From Flavobacterium akiainvivens (GTDB lineage: Bacteria; Bacteroidota; Bacteroidia; Flavobacteriales; Flavobacteriaceae), in contig NZ_LIYD01000005.1 of the NCBI RefSeq assembly GCF_001278115.1, positions 2,240,653-2,304,652 on the forward strand: 64,000 nt of DNA, given 5' to 3'. Made by a program: the position numbers and the translations under genes. Under the pieces are notes generated by a model. That model did not search any database. It saw only the letters and a program-made list of their open reading frames with translations, and had not been told where the DNA came from. Of this stretch, positions 40,943 to 50,271 are shown in pieces (the first letter of the stretch is position 1; every line of letters begins with the position of its first letter).

Positions 40943-43369
40943 TTATTTTCCAAAAATTTTGTCTTTCCAGGTTTTTGGTTTTTTAACATCAGGTCCGTAG
41001 CCATAACCATAACCATAGCCGTAGCCATAACCGTAGCCATAACCGTAGCCATAACCATAGCCTTTCTTGCCACCAACATCGTTAAGAAGTACCGCCATGC
41101 CAGGTAATTTATTTTCTTTATAAAGCAATTGTGGCACACCAAGCATACGCTTGTCAAGGTGGTGGGCACGCACAACATATACAAAGGTATCTGCATATTT
41201 GGCAAGAATAAGAGTATCTGTTACCAAACTTACCGGCGCAGTATCAACTACTATATAGTCGTATTCTGTCTTCAGTTTTGCAAATAGCTCTTCTACCTTT
41301 TTACCCATCAAAAGCTCAGCAGGGTTAGGAGGAATAATACCCGGCGGAAGTATATAAAACTGGTCAAAACCTTCTTGTTTAATAATATATGGATTAATCT
41401 CTGTGTCTTTAGACGAAAGATAATTAGTAAGGCCTTTAGACGGAATATTTACATACTCATCAAGCTTAGGATTTCTTACATCCATCGCAATAAGTAGTGT
41501 TTTCTTACCAGTTAACGCAACAGTAGCAGCAAGATTTACTGACACGAAAGTTTTACCCTCTTTAGGTATAGTTGAAGTTACAAAAATTGTTTTTGCCTGC
41601 CCTTCAGGAATATTACCCAGCATAAATTCAAGGTTTGTCCTTACTATCCTTAATGATTCGGCAGTAGCAGAGCGGCTATGCTGGCTTACAAGCTCGCTGT
41701 TAAACTCAGATCTTGGAACATCACCCAAAAACGGCAATTTATTTTTCTCAATATCTTTATAAGAGTGTACTTTTGTGTCAAGTATTTCTAAAACATATAT
41801 TATACCAAAAGGTATAAGTAGCCCCACAACCAACCCAAATAAATACATCGCCTTCCTTTTAGGGGCAACAGGTACAGGATTAGCATAAGCCTCATCAATA
41901 ACTTTTGCATTTGGTGCTGTAACAGCAAGCGTTATGGCATTTTCTTCCCTTTTTTGAAGAAGGTATATATAAAGCGATTCTTTAACTTTTTGCTGACGGT
42001 CAATACTTCTAAATTGTTTTTCCTGTGTAGGCGCCTTAGCTATCTCGCCTCCCAGCATATCTTCCTGCCTTTTTAAATCTCTCAGTGTTATCTGAATAGA
42101 TGACTTAAGATTATTAAGGCTTTCCACAATACCAGCCCTCAATCCATTTATCTGGCCGTCAATATTTTTAATTGTAGGGTTTTCGGCAGTAGCACCAACA
42201 CTAATACGATTTCTGTTCAGTATTAAATTATTGTATTGAGTAATAAGCCCTGTAATCTGAGGGTCAGGAATAATGTTAGCCGGTATAACATCTTTATTGC
42301 TCTTTTTTGCCATAAAATCAATAAGAGCCTCGGCAACCTTAAGCCTTGTACTTGTCTCTATATATTGCTTATCATACTGACTTGCCGTATTAATAGACAA
42401 CTGAAAATTTGAAGCAATATCAGTAAGCTTGTTTTGCTGCTTGAAAATCTCAACTTTAGATTCTACTTCATCCAGCTCTCCAGTTATTGCCCCAAGCCTT
42501 TGATTAATAAAAATATCAGTATTACGGGCAACCAGGTTTTTATCATTAATAGCATCTTCATTATACTTTTGTATAAGCATATTAAGAAAATCAGCCCCTT
42601 TATCAGGAACGTTATCTGTAAGCACTAATGTTAAAACACTACTAGTAAGTTTATCTACAGGAATAACAGATAGCTTATTTTTATAAATATTGGCAATATT
42701 ATTAAGCGACTGGAAATGAACACCAATAACATTTTCTTTCTTTAAAACATTATAAACCTCCGGCTCGAGATTAAACAAATTATTGGTAATAACCATATTA
42801 CCCTCTTTAAACTTTACTTTTTTGCCAAAATTATATGTTCCAACATTTTTATTATCTGCATTAGACAACTGATAACTATTGTCATTTAAAATCTTAACAT
42901 AAAATATTGTATCTGGATGTATTTCATAAAAATCTTCAGACATATTAAAGAAATTAACCTTTATAGGTAATTCATTATACATCTCAACATCCCTTAAACG
43001 GCCTTTTCTATAGTATGAAATAGAAAAATTCAGTGAATCTACTGCATTTTTTATAAGGGTTCGGGCTTGTAATACCTCTATTTCATTTATAACATTATTT
43101 TTAATCCCCCCCATAAGGCCAAGATCGCTAAAGGCCGAGAGTTCAGAGGCTGCAGGTCCTTTTTTATCATCCTTAATAAGTATAGTTGTAGAGATGCTAT
43201 ATACAGGAGTAGAATACCGAACATATAAATAACTAACCATAAGGCACAATACAACACTTATGGCAAACCACCTCCAACGTATAAGATACTTATTAAGAAG
43301 CTCTTTAAAATTAATTTTCTCTTCCTGCTCAGGTGCAGAATTAAATGAATTTAGATTTATATTTTGCAT
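40943..43369 (-). CDS. wzc: Polysaccharide co-polymerase / tyrosine autokinase Wzc
   Basis: 808 residues. Two transmembrane helices (about 34-54 and 512-532) flank a large periplasmic coiled-coil Wzz domain. A C-terminal BY-kinase domain follows with Walker A STIPKEGKTFVSVNLA (about 600), Walker A' LLIAMDVRNPKLDEY and Walker B YIVVDTAPVSL. The tail is an 11-fold Gly-Tyr repeat followed by a basic segment, a very regular version of the Tyr cluster that is autophosphorylated and reset by the CpsB phosphatase. With Wza it drives chain-length control and export. Confidence 0.93.
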   Translation of the reverse strand: MQNINLNSFNSAPEQEEKINFKELLNKYLIRWRWFAISVVLCLMVSYLYVRYSTPVYSISTTILIKDDKKGPAASELSAFSDLGLMGGIKNNVINEIEVLQARTLIKNAVDSLNFSISYYRKGRLRDVEMYNELPIKVNFFNMSEDFYEIHPDTIFYVKILNDNSYQLSNADNKNVGTYNFGKKVKFKEGNMVITNNLFNLEPEVYNVLKKENVIGVHFQSLNNIANIYKNKLSVIPVDKLTSSVLTLVLTDNVPDKGADFLNMLIQKYNEDAINDKNLVARNTDIFINQRLGAITGELDEVESKVEIFKQQNKLTDIASNFQLSINTASQYDKQYIETSTRLKVAEALIDFMAKKSNKDVIPANIIPDPQITGLITQYNNLILNRNRISVGATAENPTIKNIDGQINGLRAGIVESLNNLKSSIQITLRDLKRQEDMLGGEIAKAPTQEKQFRSIDRQQKVKESLYIYLLQKREENAITLAVTAPNAKVIDEAYANPVPVAPKRKAMYLFGLVVGLLIPFGIIYVLEILDTKVHSYKDIEKNKLPFLGDVPRSEFNSELVSQHSRSATAESLRIVRTNLEFMLGNIPEGQAKTIFVTSTIPKEGKTFVSVNLAATVALTGKKTLLIAMDVRNPKLDEYVNIPSKGLTNYLSSKDTEINPYIIKQEGFDQFYILPPGIIPPNPAELLMGKKVEELFAKLKTEYDYIVVDTAPVSLVTDTLILAKYADTFVYVVRAHHLDKRMLGVPQLLYKENKLPGMAVLLNDVGGKKGYGYGYGYGYGYGYGYGYGYGYGPDVKKPKTWKDKIFGK
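40997..41062 (-). repeat. Hexanucleotide repeat coding for 11 Gly-Tyr units in Wzc
   Basis: Eleven imperfect 6-bp units of TAYGGY (minus strand) in frame. Gains or losses of a unit change the number of tyrosines without shifting the frame. Confidence 0.9.
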
Positions 43370-43371
43370 AT

Positions 43372-44145
43372 TTACGAGCGAACAATTAGTGCAACAACAG
43401 TAATTAACAAAGATACACTCGATATAATAACCGTAGTGTTGGGGCCAACAGCCGAAGAATTTACCTTAATCTGGTTAGGCTGCACATATACAATATCATT
43501 TTGCCTAAGGTAGTAAAAATCAGATTTTACAAAATCAGCCGAAGTAATGTCTACATAATTATATGTTTTAACCCCGTCAATTTCGCGTATTATCATAATA
43601 TTACTCCTGTTGCCATAAATAGTTAGGTCTCCCGTGCGGCTAATAGCTTCAAGCAGCGTTATCCTTTCTGTGGCCATATCTATAACACCCGGCCTTACAA
43701 CTTCTCCCAGCACCGAAACTTTAAAATTCATAATCCTAAGGTTTACTATAGGAGAGTTTATGTATTTTTTTATCTCTTTTACTAATTTTTCCTGGGCCTG
43801 TACTTTTGTAAGCCCACCTACCTGTATAGAACCAATCACAGGAAATTCTATAAAGCCTTTAGCATCTACAAGATAATTCTGGTACCTTACCTGTGCATTT
43901 ACAACATCCATACTTGTAGCGCTGGCAGCCATAGTTGCCGCCACCGGCAAGTTAAAAGGCAATGCTGCCTCAAGGTCTGGAGCAGAAACAACAATCATTA
44001 GCAGGTCATCCGGTTGCAATTTTGTCTCAAACAGCGCAGGGTCTTGACTAAGAGTGTTAACGTTTTGCAGATAAATTACATCTTTCTTTGAAGCGCAGGA
44101 GCAAAATGCCATGAACATAAGGCATATTACAATTTTCTTTATCAT
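43372..44145 (-). CDS. wza: Polysaccharide export outer-membrane lipoprotein Wza
   Basis: 257 residues. The lipobox is in MFMAFCSCAS (Cys near 18). A polysaccharide export domain (about 45-130: LQPDDLLMIVVSAPD, YLVDAKGFIEFPVIGSIQVGG) and an SLBB domain (VSVLGEVVRPGVIDM) follow. One C-terminal transmembrane helix anchors it. It forms the outer-membrane exit for the polymer. It is 2 bases from wzc. Confidence 0.92.
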   Translation of the reverse strand: MIKKIVICLMFMAFCSCASKKDVIYLQNVNTLSQDPALFETKLQPDDLLMIVVSAPDLEAALPFNLPVAATMAASATSMDVVNAQVRYQNYLVDAKGFIEFPVIGSIQVGGLTKVQAQEKLVKEIKKYINSPIVNLRIMNFKVSVLGEVVRPGVIDMATERITLLEAISRTGDLTIYGNRSNIMIIREIDGVKTYNYVDITSADFVKSDFYYLRQNDIVYVQPNQIKVNSSAVGPNTTVIISSVSLLITVVALIVRS

Positions 44146-44198
44146 TTTTTGGTTTTTAAAATTGTAACTAGGAGATTAGTTTGTTTTTCTAAGTTTGG

Positions 44199-44206
44199 CA
44201 AAGATA
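44199..44206 (-). promoter_or_regulatory. -7 box upstream of wza
   Basis: On the minus strand TATCTTTG (exact TAnnTTTG), about 54 bases before the wza ATG. Nothing else is visible in the 44146-44408 gap except A+T-rich DNA. Confidence 0.55.
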
Positions 44207-44408
44207 GTATTTTGAACGACATAAAAAACATACTTCTAATATTTTACAAATTAATAAAAGACTGCTAAAATAAGTATACTGTTGTAAGCATTTCACTTCC
44301 GCAAGCCGTTAATTTAAACTTCAATACTTAACAATTATAAAATCATTTCTAATAGGATTATAAAAACCTCACACTTTACTCCTTACCTTATATATAAACT
44401 ACAAATGG

Positions 44409-44996
44409 TTAACAATAAAAAGCATCATCAGCAAACCTTTTGCCTGTTATAGTGTAAAATATAATTTTCAGGTCAAGCCAAAACGATTGTTTTTTAAAAT
44501 AACACAAATTTATCCTAACCTTATCAGGAAACAACACTTCGTCATTATACCTTAAAGGGTTAGGCTGTGCAGCCAAATCATATTCTTCATTCCAGTATTT
44601 AAGATTTGAAGGACCTGTAAGGCCCGGCTTTAGTTGCAACACAAGCCTGTCGTCTCCCACAAGGGTATCATAATATCCCGGTATATCAGGCCTTGGCCCT
44701 ACAGCACTCATGTCTCCTTTTAAAATATTGATAAACTGTGGCAGCTCATCAATTTTATAATCACGCATAAACCTGCCCAGCCTTGTTATTGTCCACTTGC
44801 CTTCCGGCGAAACAGAGGCAATACTTCTAAGCTTATATATAATAAAAGGCCTGCCATACTGGCCAATTCTTTTTTGCTTAAAAATTCCGTTTTTGCGGGT
44901 ATCTAAAGTAGCCAGCAAAAAAAACAATACAATTGCCCAACCGGCCAGCAAAAGCCCCGTTAATGCAAAAAATATATCAAACCCCCTTTTTAGCAT
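44409..44996 (-). CDS. Initiating sugar transferase (short, PglC-like)
   Basis: 195 residues from the ATG at 44996 (MLKRGFDIFFALTG, one re-entrant helix). The catalytic phosphoglycosyltransferase region shows FKQKRIGQYGRPFIIYKLRS, a DELPQFINILKGDMSAVGPRPD motif and PGLTGPSNLKYWNE. It transfers a sugar phosphate to undecaprenyl phosphate. A second, long initiating transferase is at 46198-47589, so the locus may have two start enzymes or one acts on another glycan. Confidence 0.88.
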   Translation of the reverse strand: MLKRGFDIFFALTGLLLAGWAIVLFFLLATLDTRKNGIFKQKRIGQYGRPFIIYKLRSIASVSPEGKWTITRLGRFMRDYKIDELPQFINILKGDMSAVGPRPDIPGYYDTLVGDDRLVLQLKPGLTGPSNLKYWNEEYDLAAQPNPLRYNDEVLFPDKVRINLCYFKKQSFWLDLKIIFYTITGKRFADDAFYC

Positions 44997-45023
44997 AAAA
45001 CTACACAACTTTTCTTAAGCACA

Positions 45024-46163
45024 TTATCCGCCGGCTTTATGCCATTTAAAAACACTTTCTTTTATACGTTCTTTTTCTGCACCTGTAAGATTTGAACTTG
45101 AGGGCAAACAAAGGCCTGTATTAAAAATATCCTGGGCAACCGTATTGCCAAAATATAAAGCATCTGAAAACACGGGTTGTAAATGCAAAGGCTTGAATAT
45201 GGGGCGCGAATCTATATTATCAAGCAGCAGGTGCTGCATTAATGACATATTACCCCCTTCCTTACTAACAAGAACAGTGGTTAGCCAGTAATTACTGTAA
45301 AACATCTTATCATCCGGAGATTCAAAAACACTAACATCCGGCATGCCTGCAAACAGCTCTTTATAAAAAACGTGGTTATTACGGCGCTGCTGTATACGCT
45401 CTTCAAGCACTTCCATCTGGCCACGACCTATACCGGCAAGCACGTTGCTAAGCCTGTAATTATACCCTATCTGAGAATGTTGATAATAAGGAGCCGGGTC
45501 TTTTGCCTGCAATGCTAAAAAAACAGCCTTCTCTTTTACAGCCGGGTCTTTACTTACCAAAGCACCGCCTAAGGCCGTAGTTATTATTTTATTTCCATTA
45601 AAAGACAGTATAGATAAATCTGCAAAGGTTCCGCACTTTTGCCCATTATACTTACTGCCAAGCGCTTCGGCACTGTCTTCTATAACTGTAATATTGTATT
45701 TTAAGGCAATTTCATGTATTTCTTTTGCTTTGTAAGGCATTCCATATACATGCACCGCAATAATAGCTTTAGGTTGTTTTCCTGCAGCAATGCGGTTTTT
45801 AATAGCTGTTTCCAGCGCTTGTGGGCATATATTCCAGGTTTGTGGTTCACTATCTACAAATACCGGCGTTGCCCCCATATAAACAATGGGGTTTGCACTG
45901 GCTGCAAAAGTAAGCGACTGGCAAATCACTTCATCACCTTTTTGCACACCTAACACAATTAAGGCCATATGTATGGCAGATGTACCCGAGTTCAGCAATG
46001 CAACATGAGAACCGTTGCCAAGGTAATTTTCAAGGTCAGATTCAAAACCATCTACATTTTCACCAAAGGCAAAAAGCCTGTTTTTAGCAAATGCATCATC
46101 AATATATTTTTGTTCCTGACCAGAAGAATGTGGCGAAGAAAGCCATATCATAGGCTGCTCCAT
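45024..46163 (-). CDS. DegT/DnrJ/EryC1/StrS-type PLP aminotransferase
   Basis: 379 residues. PLP lysine in SFNGNKIITTALGGAL (about 190), NSGTSAIHMAL at the cofactor phosphate site, EDSAEALGSKY, and RLSNVLAGIGRGQ in the substrate-dimer region. These enzymes aminate keto-sugar nucleotides, often to make bacillosamine-type sugars. It lies between the two initiating transferases, suggesting that it prepares the first, amino-bearing sugar. Confidence 0.9.
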   Translation of the reverse strand: MEQPMIWLSSPHSSGQEQKYIDDAFAKNRLFAFGENVDGFESDLENYLGNGSHVALLNSGTSAIHMALIVLGVQKGDEVICQSLTFAASANPIVYMGATPVFVDSEPQTWNICPQALETAIKNRIAAGKQPKAIIAVHVYGMPYKAKEIHEIALKYNITVIEDSAEALGSKYNGQKCGTFADLSILSFNGNKIITTALGGALVSKDPAVKEKAVFLALQAKDPAPYYQHSQIGYNYRLSNVLAGIGRGQMEVLEERIQQRRNNHVFYKELFAGMPDVSVFESPDDKMFYSNYWLTTVLVSKEGGNMSLMQHLLLDNIDSRPIFKPLHLQPVFSDALYFGNTVAQDIFNTGLCLPSSSNLTGAEKERIKESVFKWHKAGG

Positions 46164-46197
46164 AACTTAAAGTTTTTAAGCCAAAAGATAGTTATTT

Positions 46198-47589
46198 TTA
46201 ATAAGCTTTGTCCTCTCCTTTAAAAATATTCCACACTGTAAGATAAATAATTTTGATATCCAGGAAAAAGCTCCAGTTTTCAAGGTACCATATATCATAA
46301 CTTACCCTGTTTTTTATATCAAGATCAGTTTCTATCTCACCCCTGTACCCATTAACCTGTGCCCATCCGGTAATACCCGGCTTTATAAGCTGCCTTACCA
46401 GGTAATTATTAATTATTGCCTGATATTGGGCATTTTGCACCGTCATGTGTGGCCTTGGCCCTACAATAGACATATGTCCCATAAGCACATTCCAAAACTG
46501 CGGAAATTCATCAAGGCTGGTTTTCCTTAAAAAACTGCCTATTGGGGTTATCCTCCTATCGCCCTTTGTGGCCATAACCTTATCAGAATCGTTATTTACA
46601 TACATACTCCTGAACTTAAGGCACCAAAATTCCTTCCTGTCCCTGCCCAGCCTTTTTTGCCTGAACAGCACCGGCCCCTTAGAGCCCGACTTAATAATAA
46701 GTGCAATTATAGGGAAAAGCCAGCTGCATATAAAAATCAATACAAAAAGACTAAAAACAATATCAAATGTGCGTTTTGTAAATTTGTTATATGTTTCTTC
46801 CAGCGGCTCTTTACGTAAAGATACAGTGGGTATATTTCCAAACTGTTTAAACTCATACCTGTTATAAAACTGAAAATGGAAATCAGGTATAATACGAACA
46901 CGTATGCCCGCTTTATCTACCATATATGTTATTTCTTCAATCTCCCCAATTGTTATACCCGGAGTTGCAATAATAACTTCGTTAACAATGCTTGTATTTA
47001 GGAAAGAAGGCAAATCACATTTTTCTCCCAAATATTTGATAGACGTATCTTCTTCTTCAGCCCCATCTTTAAAATAGCCCAATATATCGTAACCTAAATG
47101 TGGGTTTGTATTAACCAGCTTGTAAAATTGTTCTGCATTGCTACCGTTGCCCAGTATTACAACATGCCTTAAGTTATAGCCATGTTTGCGCAAATACATT
47201 ACAAACCTGTTAATAATATATTTTTCTGTAGCAAAACAAAGAAGCAACATTACCGGATATAAAAACACAAAATTATATGGAAGGAACGGCTGCGTAAAAT
47301 AAGAAACTACAACTATTGCTATATCAAGGATAATTATCCCTTTAAGTGTTTTATAAATTTCCAGCGAAAAACCGGGCTTTACTCTGTTTTCATTATATAG
47401 CTTATTAGATGTTCCGCTAAAAAACCAAGTGGTAAGCAAAACAATAAGCAAAAACAATTTAGCCTTTGTATGATCGGTAAAGGTACCGGGATCCAGGCAG
47501 TATATACATAAAACATATGTAAACCCTACTACCGTCAGGTCAGCAATAAATCGTAGCAGGGAGATTTTATTTAGGTAAGGTTTCATCAA
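46198..47589 (-). CDS. Undecaprenyl-phosphate glycosyl-1-phosphate transferase (WcaJ type)
   Basis: 463 residues. Four N-terminal helices, a CoA-binding-like Rossmann domain (VVILGNGSNAEQFY about 140) and a C-terminal bacterial sugar transferase domain with a further helix (about 275-298), FRQKRLGRDRKEFWCLKFRSM, DEFPQFWNVLMGHMSIVGPRPH and GITGWAQVNGYRG. Full-length long type. It starts lipid-linked repeat-unit synthesis. Confidence 0.93.
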   Translation of the reverse strand: MMKPYLNKISLLRFIADLTVVGFTYVLCIYCLDPGTFTDHTKAKLFLLIVLLTTWFFSGTSNKLYNENRVKPGFSLEIYKTLKGIIILDIAIVVVSYFTQPFLPYNFVFLYPVMLLLCFATEKYIINRFVMYLRKHGYNLRHVVILGNGSNAEQFYKLVNTNPHLGYDILGYFKDGAEEEDTSIKYLGEKCDLPSFLNTSIVNEVIIATPGITIGEIEEITYMVDKAGIRVRIIPDFHFQFYNRYEFKQFGNIPTVSLRKEPLEETYNKFTKRTFDIVFSLFVLIFICSWLFPIIALIIKSGSKGPVLFRQKRLGRDRKEFWCLKFRSMYVNNDSDKVMATKGDRRITPIGSFLRKTSLDEFPQFWNVLMGHMSIVGPRPHMTVQNAQYQAIINNYLVRQLIKPGITGWAQVNGYRGEIETDLDIKNRVSYDIWYLENWSFFLDIKIIYLTVWNIFKGEDKAY

Positions 47590-47597
47590 TATACTTT

Positions 47598-48662
47598 TTA
47601 ATTCTTAAGAGCCTTGACGATTTTCGAAAAGTAATTCTTTTTTTTATAGTTTTTATCAAAGATTTGCGGGTATTCTTTACAATTACAATCTCTAGGAACA
47701 TAGCTATCTGAATCTCCAACATTCCAAAAAGTTATACCATACCTCTGTTTTGGAGCTACAATATTTTTATATGTATTAATTACATCTGCAAACTTTTGCA
47801 TTTGGGCTTCAACAGATGATTCATCTTGCACGTATTGCTTATCTGACCAGTTACCATTAACAATAATTGTAAGCTCAGATATATGAACATAAAGTCCTGT
47901 AGAAGCAATATCTATAAGCGCCTCTTCTATCTTGTCTTTTTTTAAATTAACATTTGTATGAAACTGGGCTCCTATTCCATGAATTGGTACATTTTCATTA
48001 ACTAAAGACAAAATAAACTTATTTATTGCCTTATTTTTTTCAGGAAATCGTTCCTGACCATAATCATTATAAAATAAAATGGCATTTGGATCGGCTTTAT
48101 GAGCATAAATAAATGCTTTTTTGATATAATCTTTACCTAAATGCTCATACCAAATATTTTTCCTGAAATCCCCATTGTCTTCAAAGGCTTCATTAACTAC
48201 ATCCCAAGAGTGCACTTTTCCTTTAAAATGTTCTACAACTGTAGTTATATATTTATTTAAAAGAATGTCCCAATCATGCCTGCTCCCTTTAAAACTTGTT
48301 ACCCATTCTGGCACAGCCCGATGCCATATTAGTGTATGCCCATGAATCCTTTTACCGCTATTAATTGCAAATTCAACAATACTGTCAGCATCTTTAAAAA
48401 AATAAACATCCTTTTGCGGTGCAAGGCGGTTCATTTTCATCATATTAGCCGGGGTAATACTATTAAATTCCGTCTCAACAATTTTCCTATATTGTTTGTT
48501 TCTTTCAAAAGGATCTTTTTCTATAGCGACACCTATTTTAAAAGGAGAAACGCTTTGCAATTTAACACTTTTAAACTTATGAGGCTCCTCTTTATTACCT
48601 GAACACATAGCAAGCAATATTAAGCATGTACTCAAAACTAAAATCTTTAATCTGCTTAACAT
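47598..48662 (-). CDS. GH10 family endo-β-1,4-glycanase, lipoprotein
   Basis: 354 residues, lipobox LLAMC (Cys20). The GH10 barrel keeps the acid/base Glu158 in WDVVNEAFED and the nucleophile Glu263 in HISELTI, plus HTLIWH and YNDYGQE. GH10 enzymes usually cut xylan. Here the gene lies inside a surface polysaccharide synthesis block between an initiating transferase and glycosyltransferases, which fits trimming or turnover of the locus's own β-1,4-linked polymer better than plant xylan use. That is inference. The strand is A+T-rich like its left neighbours. Confidence 0.88.
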   Translation of the reverse strand: MLSRLKILVLSTCLILLAMCSGNKEEPHKFKSVKLQSVSPFKIGVAIEKDPFERNKQYRKIVETEFNSITPANMMKMNRLAPQKDVYFFKDADSIVEFAINSGKRIHGHTLIWHRAVPEWVTSFKGSRHDWDILLNKYITTVVEHFKGKVHSWDVVNEAFEDNGDFRKNIWYEHLGKDYIKKAFIYAHKADPNAILFYNDYGQERFPEKNKAINKFILSLVNENVPIHGIGAQFHTNVNLKKDKIEEALIDIASTGLYVHISELTIIVNGNWSDKQYVQDESSVEAQMQKFADVINTYKNIVAPKQRYGITFWNVGDSDSYVPRDCNCKEYPQIFDKNYKKKNYFSKIVKALKN

Positions 48663-48672
48663 AAATCTTTAT

Positions 48673-49464
48673 TTAGGAAACATAATCTTCTAACTTACCC
48701 TTGGTAAAAATATTACACTTACCCTCTATTGTAGCATCTATAACTTCGCGTCCATTCTTTTTATAGAAATCCCTTGCAATAGCATAACCTAATTCAGATT
48801 TTACCAGGTCAGGTAAAACCCACTTCATACCCTTTGGAAAATAGTTAGGATCAAAATGGCTTTCATCCTTGTCTTGTGTTCTAATTTCAGCTTTACCGGC
48901 CAAGCCTGTTTCTTTAAATGAATGGTCCATCCCTAAAATAACCACTTTACTAAACCCCATAAAATAAGCCAGCTGAAGGCATACAAAAGTTACTGTACCA
49001 CCTGTGTTTGCCGGCAATGTAATATCTGGCTGGAATTTAAATTGTATATCAAATGATTCCTTAAGATAAACAACATTTGAAATCTTATTTCTTAAACGCC
49101 AATTTACAAATCCCGGAATTTGAAGATTAGAAAAGTCTTCACTAAATCTATCCAAAACTGTTTCTTCTATACATACAAGATAGTTGGGTTTAAAATCTAA
49201 TTGGGGAAATTTTATGTAAAACCTATTCATACACATTACATTCTTCCCTTTAAGTAAACTCAAGTCTGTTTTATTTATTGACGGACCATTTGCTAACAGG
49301 AAAAGAGTTTCTCCGCTATATTTATTTTTAAAAGACAATAATTTTTTCCTGTTATCTCTTCCCATTGCCGAATATCTCCAGGCAATATAATGTGGTATTT
49401 CGCGCAATCTTCTAATAATAGCAGGTATAACACGTTTAGGGTTAAGTCTTGTCCTGTCAAACAT
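48673..49464 (-). CDS. DUF115-like glycan-associated protein
   Basis: 263 residues. The LFLLANGPSINKTDLSLLKG segment (about 53-72), NRFYIKF, and the GGTVTFVCLQLAYFMGFSKVVILGMDHSF region are typical of DUF115 proteins (MptE-like/Maf-type fold) found in surface glycan and flagellin-glycosylation loci. Some members transfer nonulosonic acids to proteins (Maf); whether this one does is open. It is noteworthy that a CMP-sugar synthetase-like gene occurs in the same locus. Confidence 0.65.
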   Translation of the reverse strand: MFDRTRLNPKRVIPAIIRRLREIPHYIAWRYSAMGRDNRKKLLSFKNKYSGETLFLLANGPSINKTDLSLLKGKNVMCMNRFYIKFPQLDFKPNYLVCIEETVLDRFSEDFSNLQIPGFVNWRLRNKISNVVYLKESFDIQFKFQPDITLPANTGGTVTFVCLQLAYFMGFSKVVILGMDHSFKETGLAGKAEIRTQDKDESHFDPNYFPKGMKWVLPDLVKSELGYAIARDFYKKNGREVIDATIEGKCNIFTKGKLEDYVS

Positions 49465-49490
49465 ATTTAAAATTTTATATTAATGTCTAT

Positions 49491-50246
49491 TTACAATTTA
49501 CTTTTAAATGGATCTTTATATGATTTAAATTTTTGTTTTAAAATAAATAAAACAAATGGCAAATCATCTACCAAATATCTTTTCCACAACCTTTTTGGTT
49601 CTTTAAAAAGCCTAAACAGCCATTCTAAATACAAAACCTGAAAAATTCTTGGCGCTCTCTTTATATTACCGGCTTCAAAATCAATGGTGGCTCCCAAGGC
49701 CAGAATAAGATCAACACCTGACAACATATTTTTATATTTTATAATCCACTTCTCTTGTTTTGGAGCCCCTACACCCACGACTAGCACATTAGCCCCAGAT
49801 TGTTTAATCATATGAACTATTTTTTCACATTCAATCTCATTTTTTTCAAAACCAAAAGAAGGCGAGTGAGCTTCAACAACCATTAACCTTCCTACTTTAG
49901 AATTTATATTTTGCATTGCTTTTTTAGCAACGCCTTCGGCGGCTCCCAAAAGAAATATCTTTATCTCCTCATTATCTTTATGAAAATTATAAAATGCAGG
50001 TAAAAGTGAAGAACCAGGTATCACTTCCGCAAAAGGTGTCCCTAAAATTTTACCCGCTACACCAACTATTTTACTGTCGCATATTATCCAGTCTGCTTTA
50101 GCATAGCAGTCATAAAATTCTTTATCCTTTTGTAATTTTACTAAATGATCAACATTTGGCGTAAAAACAACACCTTGCTTTAAATCCTTCAGCAAATCGT
50201 TAAGCTTTATAGATTTGATATCGGTATTTAAAATTTTTATATCCAT
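49491..50246 (-). CDS. WecB/TagA/CpsF family glycosyltransferase
   Basis: 251 residues. Shows the family core FTPNVDHLVKLQKDKEFYDCYAKADWIICDS, IPGSSLLPAF, VVGVGAPKQEKWI and GATIDFEAGNIKRAP. Members transfer ManNAc, ManNAcA or related residues to a lipid-linked acceptor. The C-terminal membrane-interacting helix (RLFKEPKRLWKRYL) is present. Confidence 0.92.
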   Translation of the reverse strand: MDIKILNTDIKSIKLNDLLKDLKQGVVFTPNVDHLVKLQKDKEFYDCYAKADWIICDSKIVGVAGKILGTPFAEVIPGSSLLPAFYNFHKDNEEIKIFLLGAAEGVAKKAMQNINSKVGRLMVVEAHSPSFGFEKNEIECEKIVHMIKQSGANVLVVGVGAPKQEKWIIKYKNMLSGVDLILALGATIDFEAGNIKRAPRIFQVLYLEWLFRLFKEPKRLWKRYLVDDLPFVLFILKQKFKSYKDPFKSKL

Positions 50247-50271
50247 AAATAATGATTTAAAAACGCATGCT

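Noticed and set aside
40997..41062. Short regular repeats that might suggest a CRISPR-like or VNTR locus
   Set aside because: They lie in frame inside wzc and code for Gly-Tyr units.
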